Positions 38,109 through 46,788 of a stretch of 64,000 nucleotides of DNA are shown piece by piece (the first letter of the stretch is position 1; each line of letters begins with the position of its first letter). Both the position numbers and the translations under genes were made by a program. Location: NCBI RefSeq assembly GCF_036250735.1, contig NZ_CP109430.1, forward strand, positions 9,362,001 through 9,426,000, read 5' to 3'. A model generated the notes under the pieces. That model was not told the origin of the DNA. It saw only the letters and a program-made list of their open reading frames with translations, and did no database searches. Origin of the DNA: Streptosporangium sp. NBC_01495 (GTDB taxonomy: Bacteria > Actinomycetota > Actinomycetes > Streptosporangiales > Streptosporangiaceae).

Positions 38109-38121
38109 TAGGCTTGCGCGC
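38109..38121 (+). promoter_or_regulatory. Leaderless -10 box before the HD-domain gene
   Basis: TAGGCT (38109-38114) is followed by seven bases and then the GTG start, the spacing of leaderless actinobacterial mRNAs. There is no ribosome site, which agrees. No clear -35 was seen. Confidence 0.4.
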
Positions 38122-38727
38122 GTGACCACCCCTCCAGCACAGGACCGTCTGCACGCTCAGCTCACCTTCGCCATGGAGATCGACAAGCTCAGACGCATCG
38201 TCCGCCGCAACACCCTCATGGACGGGTCGCGGCGCGAGAACGACGCCGAGCACTCCTGGTACGTGGGCATGCTGGCGATGGTCTTGGCCGAGCACGCACC
38301 ACCGGGCACCGACCTCGACAGGGTCGTCGCGATGCTGCTCGTCCACGACATCGTCGAGATCGACGCGGGAGACACGTTCATCTACGACGCCTCGGCCGTC
38401 GAGGCCCAGCTGGGCATCGAGCGCAAGGCCGCCGACCGGATCTTCGGACTGCTCCCCTGTGACCAGGCCGCGCGGTTGCGCGAGCTCTGGGACGAGTTCG
38501 AGGAACGCAGGACACCGGAGGCCAGGTTCGCCAAGGCCCTCGACCGGATCGCGCCCATCATGGCGAACCATCACAACGAGGGCGGCACCTGGTCGCTGTA
38601 CAAGGTGACGGCCGAGCAGGTGCTGGAGAAGGTGAAGATCATCGAGGAGGGGTCGGCGACACTGGGCGCCTACGCCACCGAAATCATCGCTCTCTCCGTC
38701 AGCCGAGGGCATTTGGCGCGTGCATAA
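38122..38727 (+). CDS. HD-domain phosphohydrolase (YfbR-like, 5'-deoxynucleotidase type)
   Basis: 201 residues. The metal site is ENDAEHSWYVGMLAMVL (His), LLVHDIVEIDAGDTFIYD (HD pair) and a distal Asp in AKALDRIAPIMANHHNEG. Close relatives dephosphorylate deoxyribonucleoside 5'-monophosphates. It lies 50 bp after the oxidoreductase but appears to have its own leaderless promoter. The start GTG 38122 is the only one that keeps the conserved LTFAMEIDKLRRIVR region intact. Confidence 0.88.
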   Translation: MTTPPAQDRLHAQLTFAMEIDKLRRIVRRNTLMDGSRRENDAEHSWYVGMLAMVLAEHAPPGTDLDRVVAMLLVHDIVEIDAGDTFIYDASAVEAQLGIERKAADRIFGLLPCDQAARLRELWDEFEERRTPEARFAKALDRIAPIMANHHNEGGTWSLYKVTAEQVLEKVKIIEEGSATLGAYATEIIALSVSRGHLARA

Positions 38728-38749
38728 CGCCGTTCTCGGGTAGGTCCCT

Positions 38750-39682
38750 ATGGTCGAGAAGGGGGCGATGGTGAAGGAAACCGTCAAAACAGGGCGCCGG
38801 ACCTTCAGACGTCTGGTGCCCGGGGTCGAGCTCACCGATCGGATCGAGCGCTCACCCAGGGCCGACAGACCGATCCGCGTGCTCGCCAAGGCCGTGCGCC
38901 GGCGGATCGGTCCCGGACCACTGCGTGACCTGCTCCACGGGGTGCCGATCGGCAAACCGCTCCATCCACCGCTCGCCAACCTCAGCCTGGGTCTCTGGGC
39001 GGCGACGGCCGTGCTCGACGTGACCCGCGCCGATCCGCGGGCGTCGCGGGTGCTGGTCGCCGGCGGTCTTCTCACCGCGATGCCCGCAATGGCGGCGGGC
39101 GTCACCGACTGGTCCGCGCTCCACCGCGAGCAGCAGCGGGTGGGGTTCGTGCACGCGATCGCCAACCTGACCGCCCTCGGGTTCTACGCCGGCTCGCTGG
39201 TGTTCCGGATGGCCGGGCGCGACCGGACCGGACGGGTGCTGTCGTTCGCCGGGCTGGGTGCCGCGAGCGTGGGCGGCTACCTCGGCGGCCACCTGGCCTA
39301 CCGGCAGGCAGCCGGGGCCAACCACGCCGAGTCCGTCGCCCATCTGGTCCCGCTGGGCTGGCACGACCTGTGCGAGATCGGCGACCTGCCGGACGGGCGC
39401 CCGGTGACGAGGCGGCTCGGCTACATCGACCTGTTCGTGCTGCGCGTCGGCGCCGGTGTCACGGTGCTCGCCGACCAGTGCGCCCACCTGGCGGGCCCGC
39501 TGCACCAGGGGCGTCTGATCTCGGAGGAGGGGACCGCCTGCGTGGTCTGCCCGTGGCACGGGAGCACCTTCAGGCTCTCCGACGGAGCCGTCGTGCACGG
39601 CCCGGCCACCGCGCCCCAGCCGTCCTTCGAGACCCGGGTCCGCCGCGACGGGGTGCTCCAGGTCCGTCCCGCGCAGACATGA
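38750..39682 (+). CDS. Rieske [2Fe-2S] protein with N-terminal DUF2231 membrane domain
   Basis: 310 residues. Residues about 60-195 form a four-helix DUF2231 region (PLHPPLANLSLGLWAATAVL, VGFVHAIANLTALGFYAGSL, LGAASVGGYLGGHLAYRQA). The C-terminal Rieske domain has CAHLAGPL and CPWHGSTF, giving both Cys-His ligand pairs. It is probably a membrane-attached electron carrier of unknown partner. ATG 38750 is used; ATG 38768 is possible. The last codons (VRPAQT and stop) are repeated downstream twice in a 68-73 bp array containing terminators. Confidence 0.9.
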   Translation: MVEKGAMVKETVKTGRRTFRRLVPGVELTDRIERSPRADRPIRVLAKAVRRRIGPGPLRDLLHGVPIGKPLHPPLANLSLGLWAATAVLDVTRADPRASRVLVAGGLLTAMPAMAAGVTDWSALHREQQRVGFVHAIANLTALGFYAGSLVFRMAGRDRTGRVLSFAGLGAASVGGYLGGHLAYRQAAGANHAESVAHLVPLGWHDLCEIGDLPDGRPVTRRLGYIDLFVLRVGAGVTVLADQCAHLAGPLHQGRLISEEGTACVVCPWHGSTFRLSDGAVVHGPATAPQPSFETRVRRDGVLQVRPAQT

Positions 39683-39686
39683 CCGT

Positions 39687-39712
39687 ACCCCGCGGGGATC
39701 TCCCTGCGGGGT
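39687..39712 (+). terminator. Hairpin terminator of the Rieske gene
   Basis: ACCCCGC (39687-39693) pairs with GCGGGGT (39706-39712), and inner GGGGA/TCCCT bases extend the stem. It begins 5 bases after the stop. Confidence 0.65.
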
Positions 39713-39771
39713 GAGCCGCGAGTGGGCCGTGCCCGTCCGTCCCGCGCGGACATGACGCAGACGTGACTGAG

Positions 39772-39795
39772 CCCCGCGGGGACCTCCCCGCGGGG
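39772..39795. terminator. Second copy of the hairpin, perfect 10-bp stem
   Basis: CCCCGCGGGG, loop ACCT, CCCCGCGGGG. It is palindromic, so it could stop reading from both strands, including the leftward gene at 39899. Confidence 0.7.
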
Positions 39796-39898
39796 TGAGC
39801 CGTGTCCGTCCGGTCCGGCGCGGCTCCTGCGCCCCGCCCAGGCGTGACGGGTATGTCCCACCCAGGCGTGACGAGAACCGGCCCGCCGCCGGCTCGGC

Positions 39899-40126
39899 CT
39901 ACGCCGGCTTGCCGTCGGCGGGGTGTTCGACCAGGGCGAGAATACGGCTGGACATGAAGCGGGCGGTGCGCACGGCCGTTCCGCTCCGGGTGACCTCGCT
40001 CACCTCGACAACGCCGCCTCGGGCGTTGGCCACCTCAACCCGGCGCCCCGCTCTGGTGGCGCTGACCTCGTAGGTACGGGAACTGTCTCCTGCGTCGATG
40101 ACAACCTCGACTTTGTCACCTTTCAT
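39899..40126 (-). CDS. Small conserved protein of unknown function
   Basis: 75 residues, mostly beta (MKGDKVEVVIDAGDSSRTYE, RRVEVANARGGVVEVSEVTR, SGTAVRTARFMSSRILALVE), soluble, no signal. The coding look is good: normal codon bias, unlike shadow frames. The ATG at 40126 is close behind AGG and may be read from a leaderless mRNA (TACCTA seven bases upstream). It stands alone, convergent with the Rieske gene. Role unknown. Confidence 0.65.
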   Translation of the reverse strand: MKGDKVEVVIDAGDSSRTYEVSATRAGRRVEVANARGGVVEVSEVTRSGTAVRTARFMSSRILALVEHPADGKPA

Positions 40127-40156
40127 ACCTGTATAGGTACCCGGTAGCGGGCAGGT

Positions 40157-40912
40157 TCACCCGTACACCAGTTTGACTATCGCCACTATTCCGATGCAGA
40201 CGATGAACCAGCGCAGCACCGGGGCGGGCAGTCTCCTGCCGACCTTCGCGCCGAGGAAACCGCCGATCGCGGCGCCCAGCGCCACCATCAGGACCGCCAG
40301 CCAGTCGACCTCCGCGACCACGACGAACAGCAGCGCGGCGGCCGCGTTGACCAGCAGCGCGAGCACGTTCTTGGTCGCGTTGATCCGCTGCAGGCCGTCG
40401 TCGAGGAAGCTGCCCATCAGCCCGATGAGCAGCACGCCCTGGGCCGCGCCGAAGTAGCCGCCGTAGATGCCGCACACGAGGACACCGGCCCAGAGCCAGG
40501 GGCCACCGTGCGGGTGGGGGTGCTCCCGCCGGGCGCTCAGCCATCTGTTGAGCCTCGGCTGGATCACCACCAGCACGCACGCCACGCCGATCAGGACGGG
40601 CACGACGATGTCGAACGTCTCCGAGGGGAGGTAGAGCAGGAGCACCCCGCCGACCACCGCGCCGACCACCGCGGGAACCGCCAGCCTGACCAGCCTCCGG
40701 CGCTGCCCCCTCAGCTCCGCCCGGTAGCCGAGCGCGCCGGTCAGCGACCCGGGGACCAGGCCGATGGTGTTGGAGACGTTGGCGACGACCGGTGGCATGC
40801 CCAGCGCGACCATCGTCGGGAACGTGATCAGAGACCCGGAACCGACGACGGCGTTGATGCCCCCGGCCCCGATGCCGGCCACGAAGATCGCGGCCGCCTC
40901 CCACGGTGTCAT
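40157..40912 (-). CDS. TauE/SafE family sulfite/organosulfur exporter
   Basis: 251 residues, about eight TM helices. Typical features are GAGGINAVVGSGSLITFPTM near the N-terminus, GSLTGALGYRAELRGQRRRL in the loop, and the second repeat GIYGGYFGAAQGVLLIGLMG. The family exports small sulfur anions such as sulfite or sulfoacetate; the substrate here is not known. The ATG at 40912 has GAGGGGA six bases upstream; the longer frame to 40945 lacks one. It stands alone on the minus strand. Confidence 0.9.
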   Translation of the reverse strand: MTPWEAAAIFVAGIGAGGINAVVGSGSLITFPTMVALGMPPVVANVSNTIGLVPGSLTGALGYRAELRGQRRRLVRLAVPAVVGAVVGGVLLLYLPSETFDIVVPVLIGVACVLVVIQPRLNRWLSARREHPHPHGGPWLWAGVLVCGIYGGYFGAAQGVLLIGLMGSFLDDGLQRINATKNVLALLVNAAAALLFVVVAEVDWLAVLMVALGAAIGGFLGAKVGRRLPAPVLRWFIVCIGIVAIVKLVYG

Positions 40913-40989
40913 GCGTTTCCCCTCACTGGTAAGGCTCGCGCCCATGACAGGTGCACGGCACTCACCGGATGCTAGGAGGAGATCGAGGG

Positions 40990-42180
40990 TTATCCGGTCG
41001 CGGGGGTGTCCTTAACGGGAGTGTCCTTGGCCGGGGATCCCTCCTTGAGCGGGGATTCCTTTCCGACCGAGGGCCCGTCCTTGACCGAGGGAGGCGAGGG
41101 GTCTGAGTACCCGTCCTTGTCCAAGGGGGCCGAGAAGTCCAAGGAGTCCAAGGGCCCGTCCTTGCCCAAAAGGTCCGAGGACCCGTCGCCCAAAAGGTCT
41201 GAGAAGTCCAAGGGGTCCGAGGGCTCGTCCTTGCCCAAAGGGCCCAAGAGGTCAGGAGGGTCCAAGAGGTCCGGGGGCCCGTCCTTGTCCGGGAGAAGGT
41301 CCGTGAGGCGTTCGAGGACCCGCCTCAGGTCCGGCGGGACGATCCACAGCTTGCCGGCGTCCCCCTTGGCGAGCTCGGGGAGTGCCCGCAGGCATTCGCG
41401 GGCGAGAGGCTCCAGGTCGGGCCCGCCCTCGCGGACGGCGCGGAGGAGCATGACGATCGCGTCGGCCTCCCCCCTGGCCCGCGTCGCCCTGGCCTCGGCG
41501 TCGGCCCGCGCCCTGAGCACGGTGGCCTCCGCCTCGCCGCGGGCCGCCAGCACGGCGGCCTGCCTCCGGCCCTCGGCGGCGAGGACGGCCGCCTGTTTCT
41601 CCCCCTCGGCCGCGAGCAGCGCGGCCCGCCTGTCGCGGTCGGCGCGGGCGTGCCTCTCCATCGACTCCTGGACGGAGACGGGCGGGTCGATCGCCTTCAG
41701 CTCGACCCGGCCGACGCGAAGACCCCACGCGCCCGTGGCGTCGTCGAGCGCCTGGCGCAGCTCGGCGCCGATCTCCTCGCGGGAGGCCAGCACGCGGTCC
41801 ACGTCCATCCCGCCGACCACGTCGCGCAGCGTGGTCGCGGTGAGCTGCTCGACGGCGACCAGGAAGTTGGCGATCTCGTAGGTCGCCGCGCGGGCATCGG
41901 CCACCTCGAAGGAGACGGCCGTGTCGACGGAGACGACGAGGTTGTCGGAGGTGACGACCGCCTGCGGTGGAAAGGCGACGACCTGCTCGCGAAGGTCGAC
42001 CATGTCCTTGATCCGGTCGATGAACGGCACCACGAGGTTCAGCCCGGGACCGAGCGTCCTGTGGTAGCGCCCGAACCGCTCCACGACGCCCGCCGTGGCC
42101 TGCGGCACGACGCGAACCGTCCGGTGGACGGCGAACGCCGCCACGGCCACGACGACGAGTGCGGCGACAAGCGCTTCCAT
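40990..42180 (-). CDS. SPFH/Band 7 (stomatin-like) membrane protein with a charged tail
   Basis: 396 residues. An N-terminal anchor (LVAALVVVAVAAFAVHR) is followed by the band 7 domain (VPQATAGVVERFGRYHRTLG, GLNLVVPFIDRIKDMVDLRE, TTLRDVVGGMDVDRVLASRE, about 25-180) and an Ala/Glu/Arg coiled coil (to about 270). An unusual tail (about 290-396) is made of DLLG/LDFSDLL/KDGP-type repeats rich in Asp, Pro, Leu and Ser. Stomatin-like proteins scaffold membrane microdomains. They often neighbour an NfeD gene, which is absent here. The tail is probably disordered. Confidence 0.88.
   Translation of the reverse strand: MEALVAALVVVAVAAFAVHRTVRVVPQATAGVVERFGRYHRTLGPGLNLVVPFIDRIKDMVDLREQVVAFPPQAVVTSDNLVVSVDTAVSFEVADARAATYEIANFLVAVEQLTATTLRDVVGGMDVDRVLASREEIGAELRQALDDATGAWGLRVGRVELKAIDPPVSVQESMERHARADRDRRAALLAAEGEKQAAVLAAEGRRQAAVLAARGEAEATVLRARADAEARATRARGEADAIVMLLRAVREGGPDLEPLARECLRALPELAKGDAGKLWIVPPDLRRVLERLTDLLPDKDGPPDLLDPPDLLGPLGKDEPSDPLDFSDLLGDGSSDLLGKDGPLDSLDFSAPLDKDGYSDPSPPSVKDGPSVGKESPLKEGSPAKDTPVKDTPATG
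41010..41285 (-). repeat. Degenerate repeats in the SPFH tail
   Basis: Words such as GTCCTTGCCCAAAAGGTCC and AAGTCCAAGGGGTCCGAGG recur with irregular periods. The frame is always kept and encodes alternating Asp-Leu-Leu-Gly and Lys-Asp-Gly-Pro. Confidence 0.65.
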
Positions 42181-42294
42181 GAACCATCCCGGGCGGTCGA
42201 GTCACGTGGAACTCTTGACCCGGCAGGATATTTGCTTTTCCCTTCACCGGCCTTTGAACGACCGAAACAGTCTTGGAAGCGGCCCGGGGCCGTC

Positions 42295-43089
42295 TCAGAG
42301 CTGGTGCGCCCGCGCGTACCAGCGGCCGTCGCGCCCCCGATCCAGGGTGAGCGGGACGCTGAAGGTGCGCGACAGGTTCTCCGCGGTCATCACCTGGTCG
42401 ATCGGCCCCTGAGCCACCACCGAACCGTGCCGGAGCAGCAGCGCGTGGGTGAACCCGCTGGGCACCTCCTCCACGTGGTGGGTGACCAGCACCATGGTCG
42501 GCGCCTTCGGGTCGTGCGCGAACATCGCCAGGCGGCGGACCAGGTCCTCGCGCCCGCCCAGATCCAGGCCCGCGGCGGGCTCGTCCAGCAGCAGCAGCTC
42601 CGGGTTGGGCATGAGCGCGCGGGCGATCTGGACCCGCTTGCGCTCCCCCTCGGACAGCGTGTTGAACCGGCGCCGGATCAGGTGGGCGCAGCCGAACTGG
42701 TCGATCAGCTCGACGGCGCGCGTGACGTCGTGGGAGTCGTACTCCTCCGTCCAGCGGCCGAGGATCGCGTACGAGGCGGTGAGCACCAGGTCGATGACCT
42801 TCTCCTCCGCCGGCACCTTCTCCGCCAGCGCGGCGCTCGCGAGCCCGATGCGGGGCCGCAGTTCGAAGACGTCACTCTGGCCGAGCCGCTCGCCCAGGAT
42901 CTCGACGATGCCCTCGGTGGGGAACAGCATCGCCCCGACCACCTGCAGCAGCGTCGTCTTCCCCGCGCCGTTGGGACCGATGACGACCCACCGCTCGTCC
43001 TCGTGAACGGTCCAGTCGATCTCCCGCAGCAGGGCCGCTCCGTCCCTGCGGACGGTGACGTCCTGTAGCCGAAGCACCTGACCGCCCAT
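42295..43089 (-). CDS. ABC transporter ATP-binding protein
   Basis: 264 residues with Walker A GPNGAGKTTLLQV, Q-loop region, signature LSEGERKRVQIARAL, Walker B LLLLDEPAAGLDLGG and switch His VLVTHHVEEVPSGF. It belongs to the ABC group with a short DxxDFGLR-free C-terminus, similar to ModF/PhnC-like orphan ATPases in actinobacteria. No permease is adjacent, so the transport partner is elsewhere or it has a non-transport role. The ATG at 43089 overlaps no other gene. Confidence 0.92.
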   Translation of the reverse strand: MGGQVLRLQDVTVRRDGAALLREIDWTVHEDERWVVIGPNGAGKTTLLQVVGAMLFPTEGIVEILGERLGQSDVFELRPRIGLASAALAEKVPAEEKVIDLVLTASYAILGRWTEEYDSHDVTRAVELIDQFGCAHLIRRRFNTLSEGERKRVQIARALMPNPELLLLDEPAAGLDLGGREDLVRRLAMFAHDPKAPTMVLVTHHVEEVPSGFTHALLLRHGSVVAQGPIDQVMTAENLSRTFSVPLTLDRGRDGRWYARAHQL

Positions 43090-43155
43090 CCCTTACGCCT
43101 CCTTGTGAATCGCTGGAACAAAACCTATTGCAGGACAAGCGCATATCGTGGATCG

Positions 43156-43875
43156 GTGCACCCTGATTCACCGATCTCGGCCACCCTGGTCTGCTGGGGC
43201 AACGCCTGGCTCGCCGGACAGGTCGGCCTCGACGAGGCCGCCGACCGCGTGGAACGGCAGGCAGGCCCCCAACTCGTCGCCGGTGAGACCGGCGACCTCC
43301 CCCTCCGCGGGTTCCTCGCCGACCTGCGGATCGAGGGCATGAAGTCGCTGCGACTGGCCCTCCCCGTCGCTGGCGACCCACTCGGGCTCACCGGACCGCC
43401 CCCCTTCAACTCCGCGGCCATCGAGGCCGGGCAGGCGGCGACAGCCGTGCTTCCCGACAGATGCCTCGGCCTGATCCCGGTAAACGACCGCCGCGGGTCA
43501 TCGTACGCCGGGGTTCGCTGGACCGTGCTGGAGGCCCGTACCGCGGCCCCCGACCTGCCGTCCCTCGCCGAGGCCGAGCACGAGCTGACCCGCGCGATGC
43601 GCGTGGCCACCGACGCCCTGCTCGGAGTGGAGGGCCCGGCCCAGGGTCACCGGCGGCTGGAGATCGTGGACGACGGCCTGGCCCCCGGCTATCCCGCCAG
43701 GGCCCACCGGGTCGCCGCCCTGGCCGCCCGCCTCGCCGCGGTGCTCCGCGTCGCCGACGACCGCGGCCTCACCTCGGGCCAGATCGCCGTACGCGGTGAG
43801 GCCATGCGCGAGCTCGACCGCGCGGTACGCCGGGCCCGGGTGGTCGCCCACCACGCCATCACCGAGCTGGTCTGA
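43156..43875 (+). CDS. Conserved actinobacterial protein of unknown function
   Basis: 239 residues, soluble. MHPDSPISATLVCWGNAWLA and VGLDEAADRVERQAGPQLVA open a conserved region, and the C-terminal half is long helices (AEHELTRAMRVATDALLGVE, RVAALAARLAAVLRVADDRG). No catalytic motif was recognised. The GTG at 43156 is six bases after TATCGT, suggesting a leaderless mRNA, so the frame open to 43105 is not used. It is divergent from the ABC ATPase gene. Confidence 0.8.
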   Translation: MHPDSPISATLVCWGNAWLAGQVGLDEAADRVERQAGPQLVAGETGDLPLRGFLADLRIEGMKSLRLALPVAGDPLGLTGPPPFNSAAIEAGQAATAVLPDRCLGLIPVNDRRGSSYAGVRWTVLEARTAAPDLPSLAEAEHELTRAMRVATDALLGVEGPAQGHRRLEIVDDGLAPGYPARAHRVAALAARLAAVLRVADDRGLTSGQIAVRGEAMRELDRAVRRARVVAHHAITELV

Positions 43876-43899
43876 CGGCTCGGGGCCCGGGAGGCGGGC

Positions 43900-46617
43900 T
43901 TACTGAACGGAGGTGAGCCTCCAGAGCTTGACGGCGCGGTCCTTGCCCGCCGAGACGGCCAGCGTACGGTCGCCGACGGTCATGACGCCCACCGCGTAGA
44001 CCCCGCCCTTGTGGGCTTTGACCGGCTTGCCGAGGGGCCTGCCCTCGGCCGGGTCCCAGAGCCGGACGGTCCCGTCCGTACTGCCCGACACCAGCACGGT
44101 GCGGCCGTCGACCTTGCCGAACGCCAGGGAGTAGACGTTGCCGCCGTGGCCCCCGAGCGGTTTGCCGATGGTCTTGGACGTCTTCGGGTCCCAGATCCTG
44201 ATCTTCTTGTCCTTGCCGCCCGAGGCGATCACGGCGCGGTCGCCCAGCTTGCCGAAGGCCACCGAGAAGACCGGTCCGCTGTGCCCCTTGTAGGCCTTGC
44301 CGTACCGCTTCCTGGTGACGAGGTCCCAGACGCCCAGCGTCTCGTCGGCGCTGGCGGACACGACGACGGACCGCTTGCCGATCTTGCCGAAGGCGAGCCA
44401 GTTGATGTCGTTGCGGTGCGCGGAGATGGTTTTGAGCAGCCTGCGGCTCTTCAGGTTCCAGAAGTAGAGCGTGCCGTCGCCGTCGCCGGTGACGGCGACC
44501 GGTGAGCCGTTCACGGTGCCGGCCGCGGCGGCGAAGACCGCGATGGGGTGGTAGCCCAGGGCCTTGCTCTTGCGGGACTTCAGGCTCCACAGGCGGACGG
44601 AGTGGTCGTAGCCGCCGGTCACCGCGTACGGCTTTCCACCGAAGGTGACGGTGGCGACCGCGTAGACCTCGCCCCGGTGGCCGCGGAGCCGGTGGAGCCT
44701 CTTGTGCTTGGCCGGGTCCCAGAGCCCGAGCGAACCGTCCTGGCTGCCCGAGAGCAGCGTGGACCTCTTCCCGATCTTGATGCCGGCGAGAGACTGGACG
44801 GCCTTGGTGTGCCCCTTGAGCGTCTTGCCGTCCTGGCCGTCGAAGACCACCGTCGTGGCCGGCGGGGTGGGCGGCTCGGGCGGCCCCGAGGTCGGGGCGG
44901 CCGTGAGGCTCGCCGTAGGGGCGGGAGTCAGGACTTGCGTGGCGGGTGTGGGGGCCTGCGTGACCTGCGCGGAGGGAGTCTGGGAGACGGGCGACGCCGG
45001 GGACGGTGTGGAGGGAGCAGGGGGTGGCGGCTTCCGCGCGCCGTCACCGGCCAGGGCGCTCCGCGTGACCGGGGGGTCGTCAGGGGTCGCGAGATCGTCC
45101 CGCATGTTCGGCACCGCGATCAGCGCGGCGGCGGCCAGGGTCAGGGCTCCCGAGAGCACCCCGGTCACGAGGATGGCACGCCTGCGCCGCTTGCCGCGCT
45201 CGCCGGGCGCGGCGGGGGGCGCGTCGCCGAAGAGGTCGGGGCGCTGTGGTGGCGGCGGGGGGTAGGCCCCCTCGGGCGGCGCGGGAGGTGGAGCGGGCTG
45301 CCGGCCCACGGGCGTCAGGTTGCCGGGGTAGCGCGCGGGCCCGGCGGGGGAGGCGAAGGGGTTGGGCGCGGGCGATGGACCGCCCGGGGCACCGGGGCGC
45401 TTCCGGGAGGCACCGGGAGCCGCACCGGGCCCACCGCGCGGGGTGCCATCGGGACGGCCATCAGGGCGGCCATCGGGAGCGTCCGCCCGGCCGCCCGGGG
45501 TACGGCCGGGGGCGGCACCGGGCCTCCCGCCCTCCTGGTCCTCCCCCGACGGCCGCACCCACAGCGTCTCGGGGGCGGGCGCCCGCTCGTCGGCGCGCGG
45601 CGGGGACGCGGGCGGCACGGCGCCCCCGGACGGCGACGTGGGCCCGGACGGGGTGGCGGAGGTGGACGGGGCGACGGACGTGGGCACGGGAGGAACGGCC
45701 GCCCCGGACGGGGTCACGGGCGCGGGCGGGATCGCCGGCGGAGTGCCGGACCCGGACGGGGTGCCGGACGGGACGGCGGGTGTCGCGGGCACGACGGGAA
45801 CCTCGTCGGACTGGGTCTCCAGGAGCGAGAACAGCACCTCCGAGGCACTGGGCCTTTCCTCGGCGTGTTTGCTGAGGCAGGAGGCGACGATCGGCCGCAG
45901 GGTGTCGGGGAGCGCGGACAGGTCCGGAGTCTCGTTCATCACCCGGTAGATGACCGCGGGCACGCTGTCCTGGCCGAACGCGGGCCGCCCGGTCGCGGCG
46001 AACGTCATCGTCAGACCCCAGCTGAACATGTCGGACGAGGGCTCGACGCGATGCCCCGAGACCTGTTCCGGCGACATGTAGGCGGGGGTGCCGACCACCC
46101 CGCTCGTCACGGTCATCGCCGAGTCCAGGGCCCTGGCGATGCCGAAGTCGATCACCCGGGGTCCGTCGGGGCCGAGCAGCACGTTGCTGGGCTTGAAATC
46201 GCGGTGCACGATGCCCGCCCGGTGGATGGCGGCCAGCGCGGTCACGGTGCCGACCGCGAGCCGGTGGAGCACGTTGCCGCTCCGTGGCCCCTCGGACTGC
46301 ACGACCCGCTGCAGGGACACGCCCTCGACCAGCTCGCTCACGATGTAGGGGCGATCGCCGTCCATGTGGGCGCCCAGCACCTGGGCGGTGCAGAACGGCG
46401 CCACCCGGCGGGCGGCGGAGACCTCGCGGAGGAACCGGTCGCCGTCCATGCCGGTGTCGCTCAGCCGGGGATGGAGCAGCTTGATCGCGACCATCACCCC
46501 GTTGGGGCCCCGGCCCGCGTAGACCACCCCCTGCGCTCCCTCGCCCAGGCGACCGAGCAACCGGTAGTCGCCCAGTGACTCGGGGTCCTCCCTGCGCAGC
46601 GGGTTCGTGTCCGGCAC
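43900..46617 (-). CDS. Serine/threonine protein kinase with extracellular seven-bladed WD40 propeller
   Basis: 905 residues. The kinase domain is at about 15-275: LGRLGEGAQGVVYAGR, catalytic Lys in VMVAIKLLHP, VHRDFKPSNVLLG, VIDFGIARAL, GTPAYMSPEQVSGHRVEPSS. A long Pro/Gly/Ser-rich juxtamembrane stretch (about 280-490) precedes one TM helix (AILVTGVLSGALTLAAAALI). Seven WD repeats follow, ending GLWD, RLWS, YFWN, GVWD, RIWD, RLWD and KLWR. It is a plausible receptor kinase; the ligand is unknown. The GTG at 46617 has GGGGAGG five bases upstream, whereas the ATG at 46707 does not. Confidence 0.93.
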   Translation of the reverse strand: MPDTNPLRREDPESLGDYRLLGRLGEGAQGVVYAGRGPNGVMVAIKLLHPRLSDTGMDGDRFLREVSAARRVAPFCTAQVLGAHMDGDRPYIVSELVEGVSLQRVVQSEGPRSGNVLHRLAVGTVTALAAIHRAGIVHRDFKPSNVLLGPDGPRVIDFGIARALDSAMTVTSGVVGTPAYMSPEQVSGHRVEPSSDMFSWGLTMTFAATGRPAFGQDSVPAVIYRVMNETPDLSALPDTLRPIVASCLSKHAEERPSASEVLFSLLETQSDEVPVVPATPAVPSGTPSGSGTPPAIPPAPVTPSGAAVPPVPTSVAPSTSATPSGPTSPSGGAVPPASPPRADERAPAPETLWVRPSGEDQEGGRPGAAPGRTPGGRADAPDGRPDGRPDGTPRGGPGAAPGASRKRPGAPGGPSPAPNPFASPAGPARYPGNLTPVGRQPAPPPAPPEGAYPPPPPQRPDLFGDAPPAAPGERGKRRRRAILVTGVLSGALTLAAAALIAVPNMRDDLATPDDPPVTRSALAGDGARKPPPPAPSTPSPASPVSQTPSAQVTQAPTPATQVLTPAPTASLTAAPTSGPPEPPTPPATTVVFDGQDGKTLKGHTKAVQSLAGIKIGKRSTLLSGSQDGSLGLWDPAKHKRLHRLRGHRGEVYAVATVTFGGKPYAVTGGYDHSVRLWSLKSRKSKALGYHPIAVFAAAAGTVNGSPVAVTGDGDGTLYFWNLKSRRLLKTISAHRNDINWLAFGKIGKRSVVVSASADETLGVWDLVTRKRYGKAYKGHSGPVFSVAFGKLGDRAVIASGGKDKKIRIWDPKTSKTIGKPLGGHGGNVYSLAFGKVDGRTVLVSGSTDGTVRLWDPAEGRPLGKPVKAHKGGVYAVGVMTVGDRTLAVSAGKDRAVKLWRLTSVQ

Positions 46618-46788
46618 GTGAGCCTCCCCGTTGTCCAGCCGTGAGGTGCTGGTATCCCCGAGTAACCAAAGATACGCAAACAAGTAATGTTCAGGTAGAT
46701 CATTCACTCTTCCGGCGTGTCCTGCTTACGTCATAATTCATGAAACAAATGGTGACTACGATCACCCCTAGCTCGTGCGGAGACGCCC

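Larger units (their letters stand above)
39662..39825. repeat. 68-73 bp repeats carrying copies of the Rieske gene 3' end
   Basis: GTCCGTCCCGCGC followed by a GACATGAC word starts at 39662 and 39735; a weaker copy starts at 39803. The first is the coding 3' end. Each of the first two units ends in a CCCCGCGGGG-type hairpin. Confidence 0.85.
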
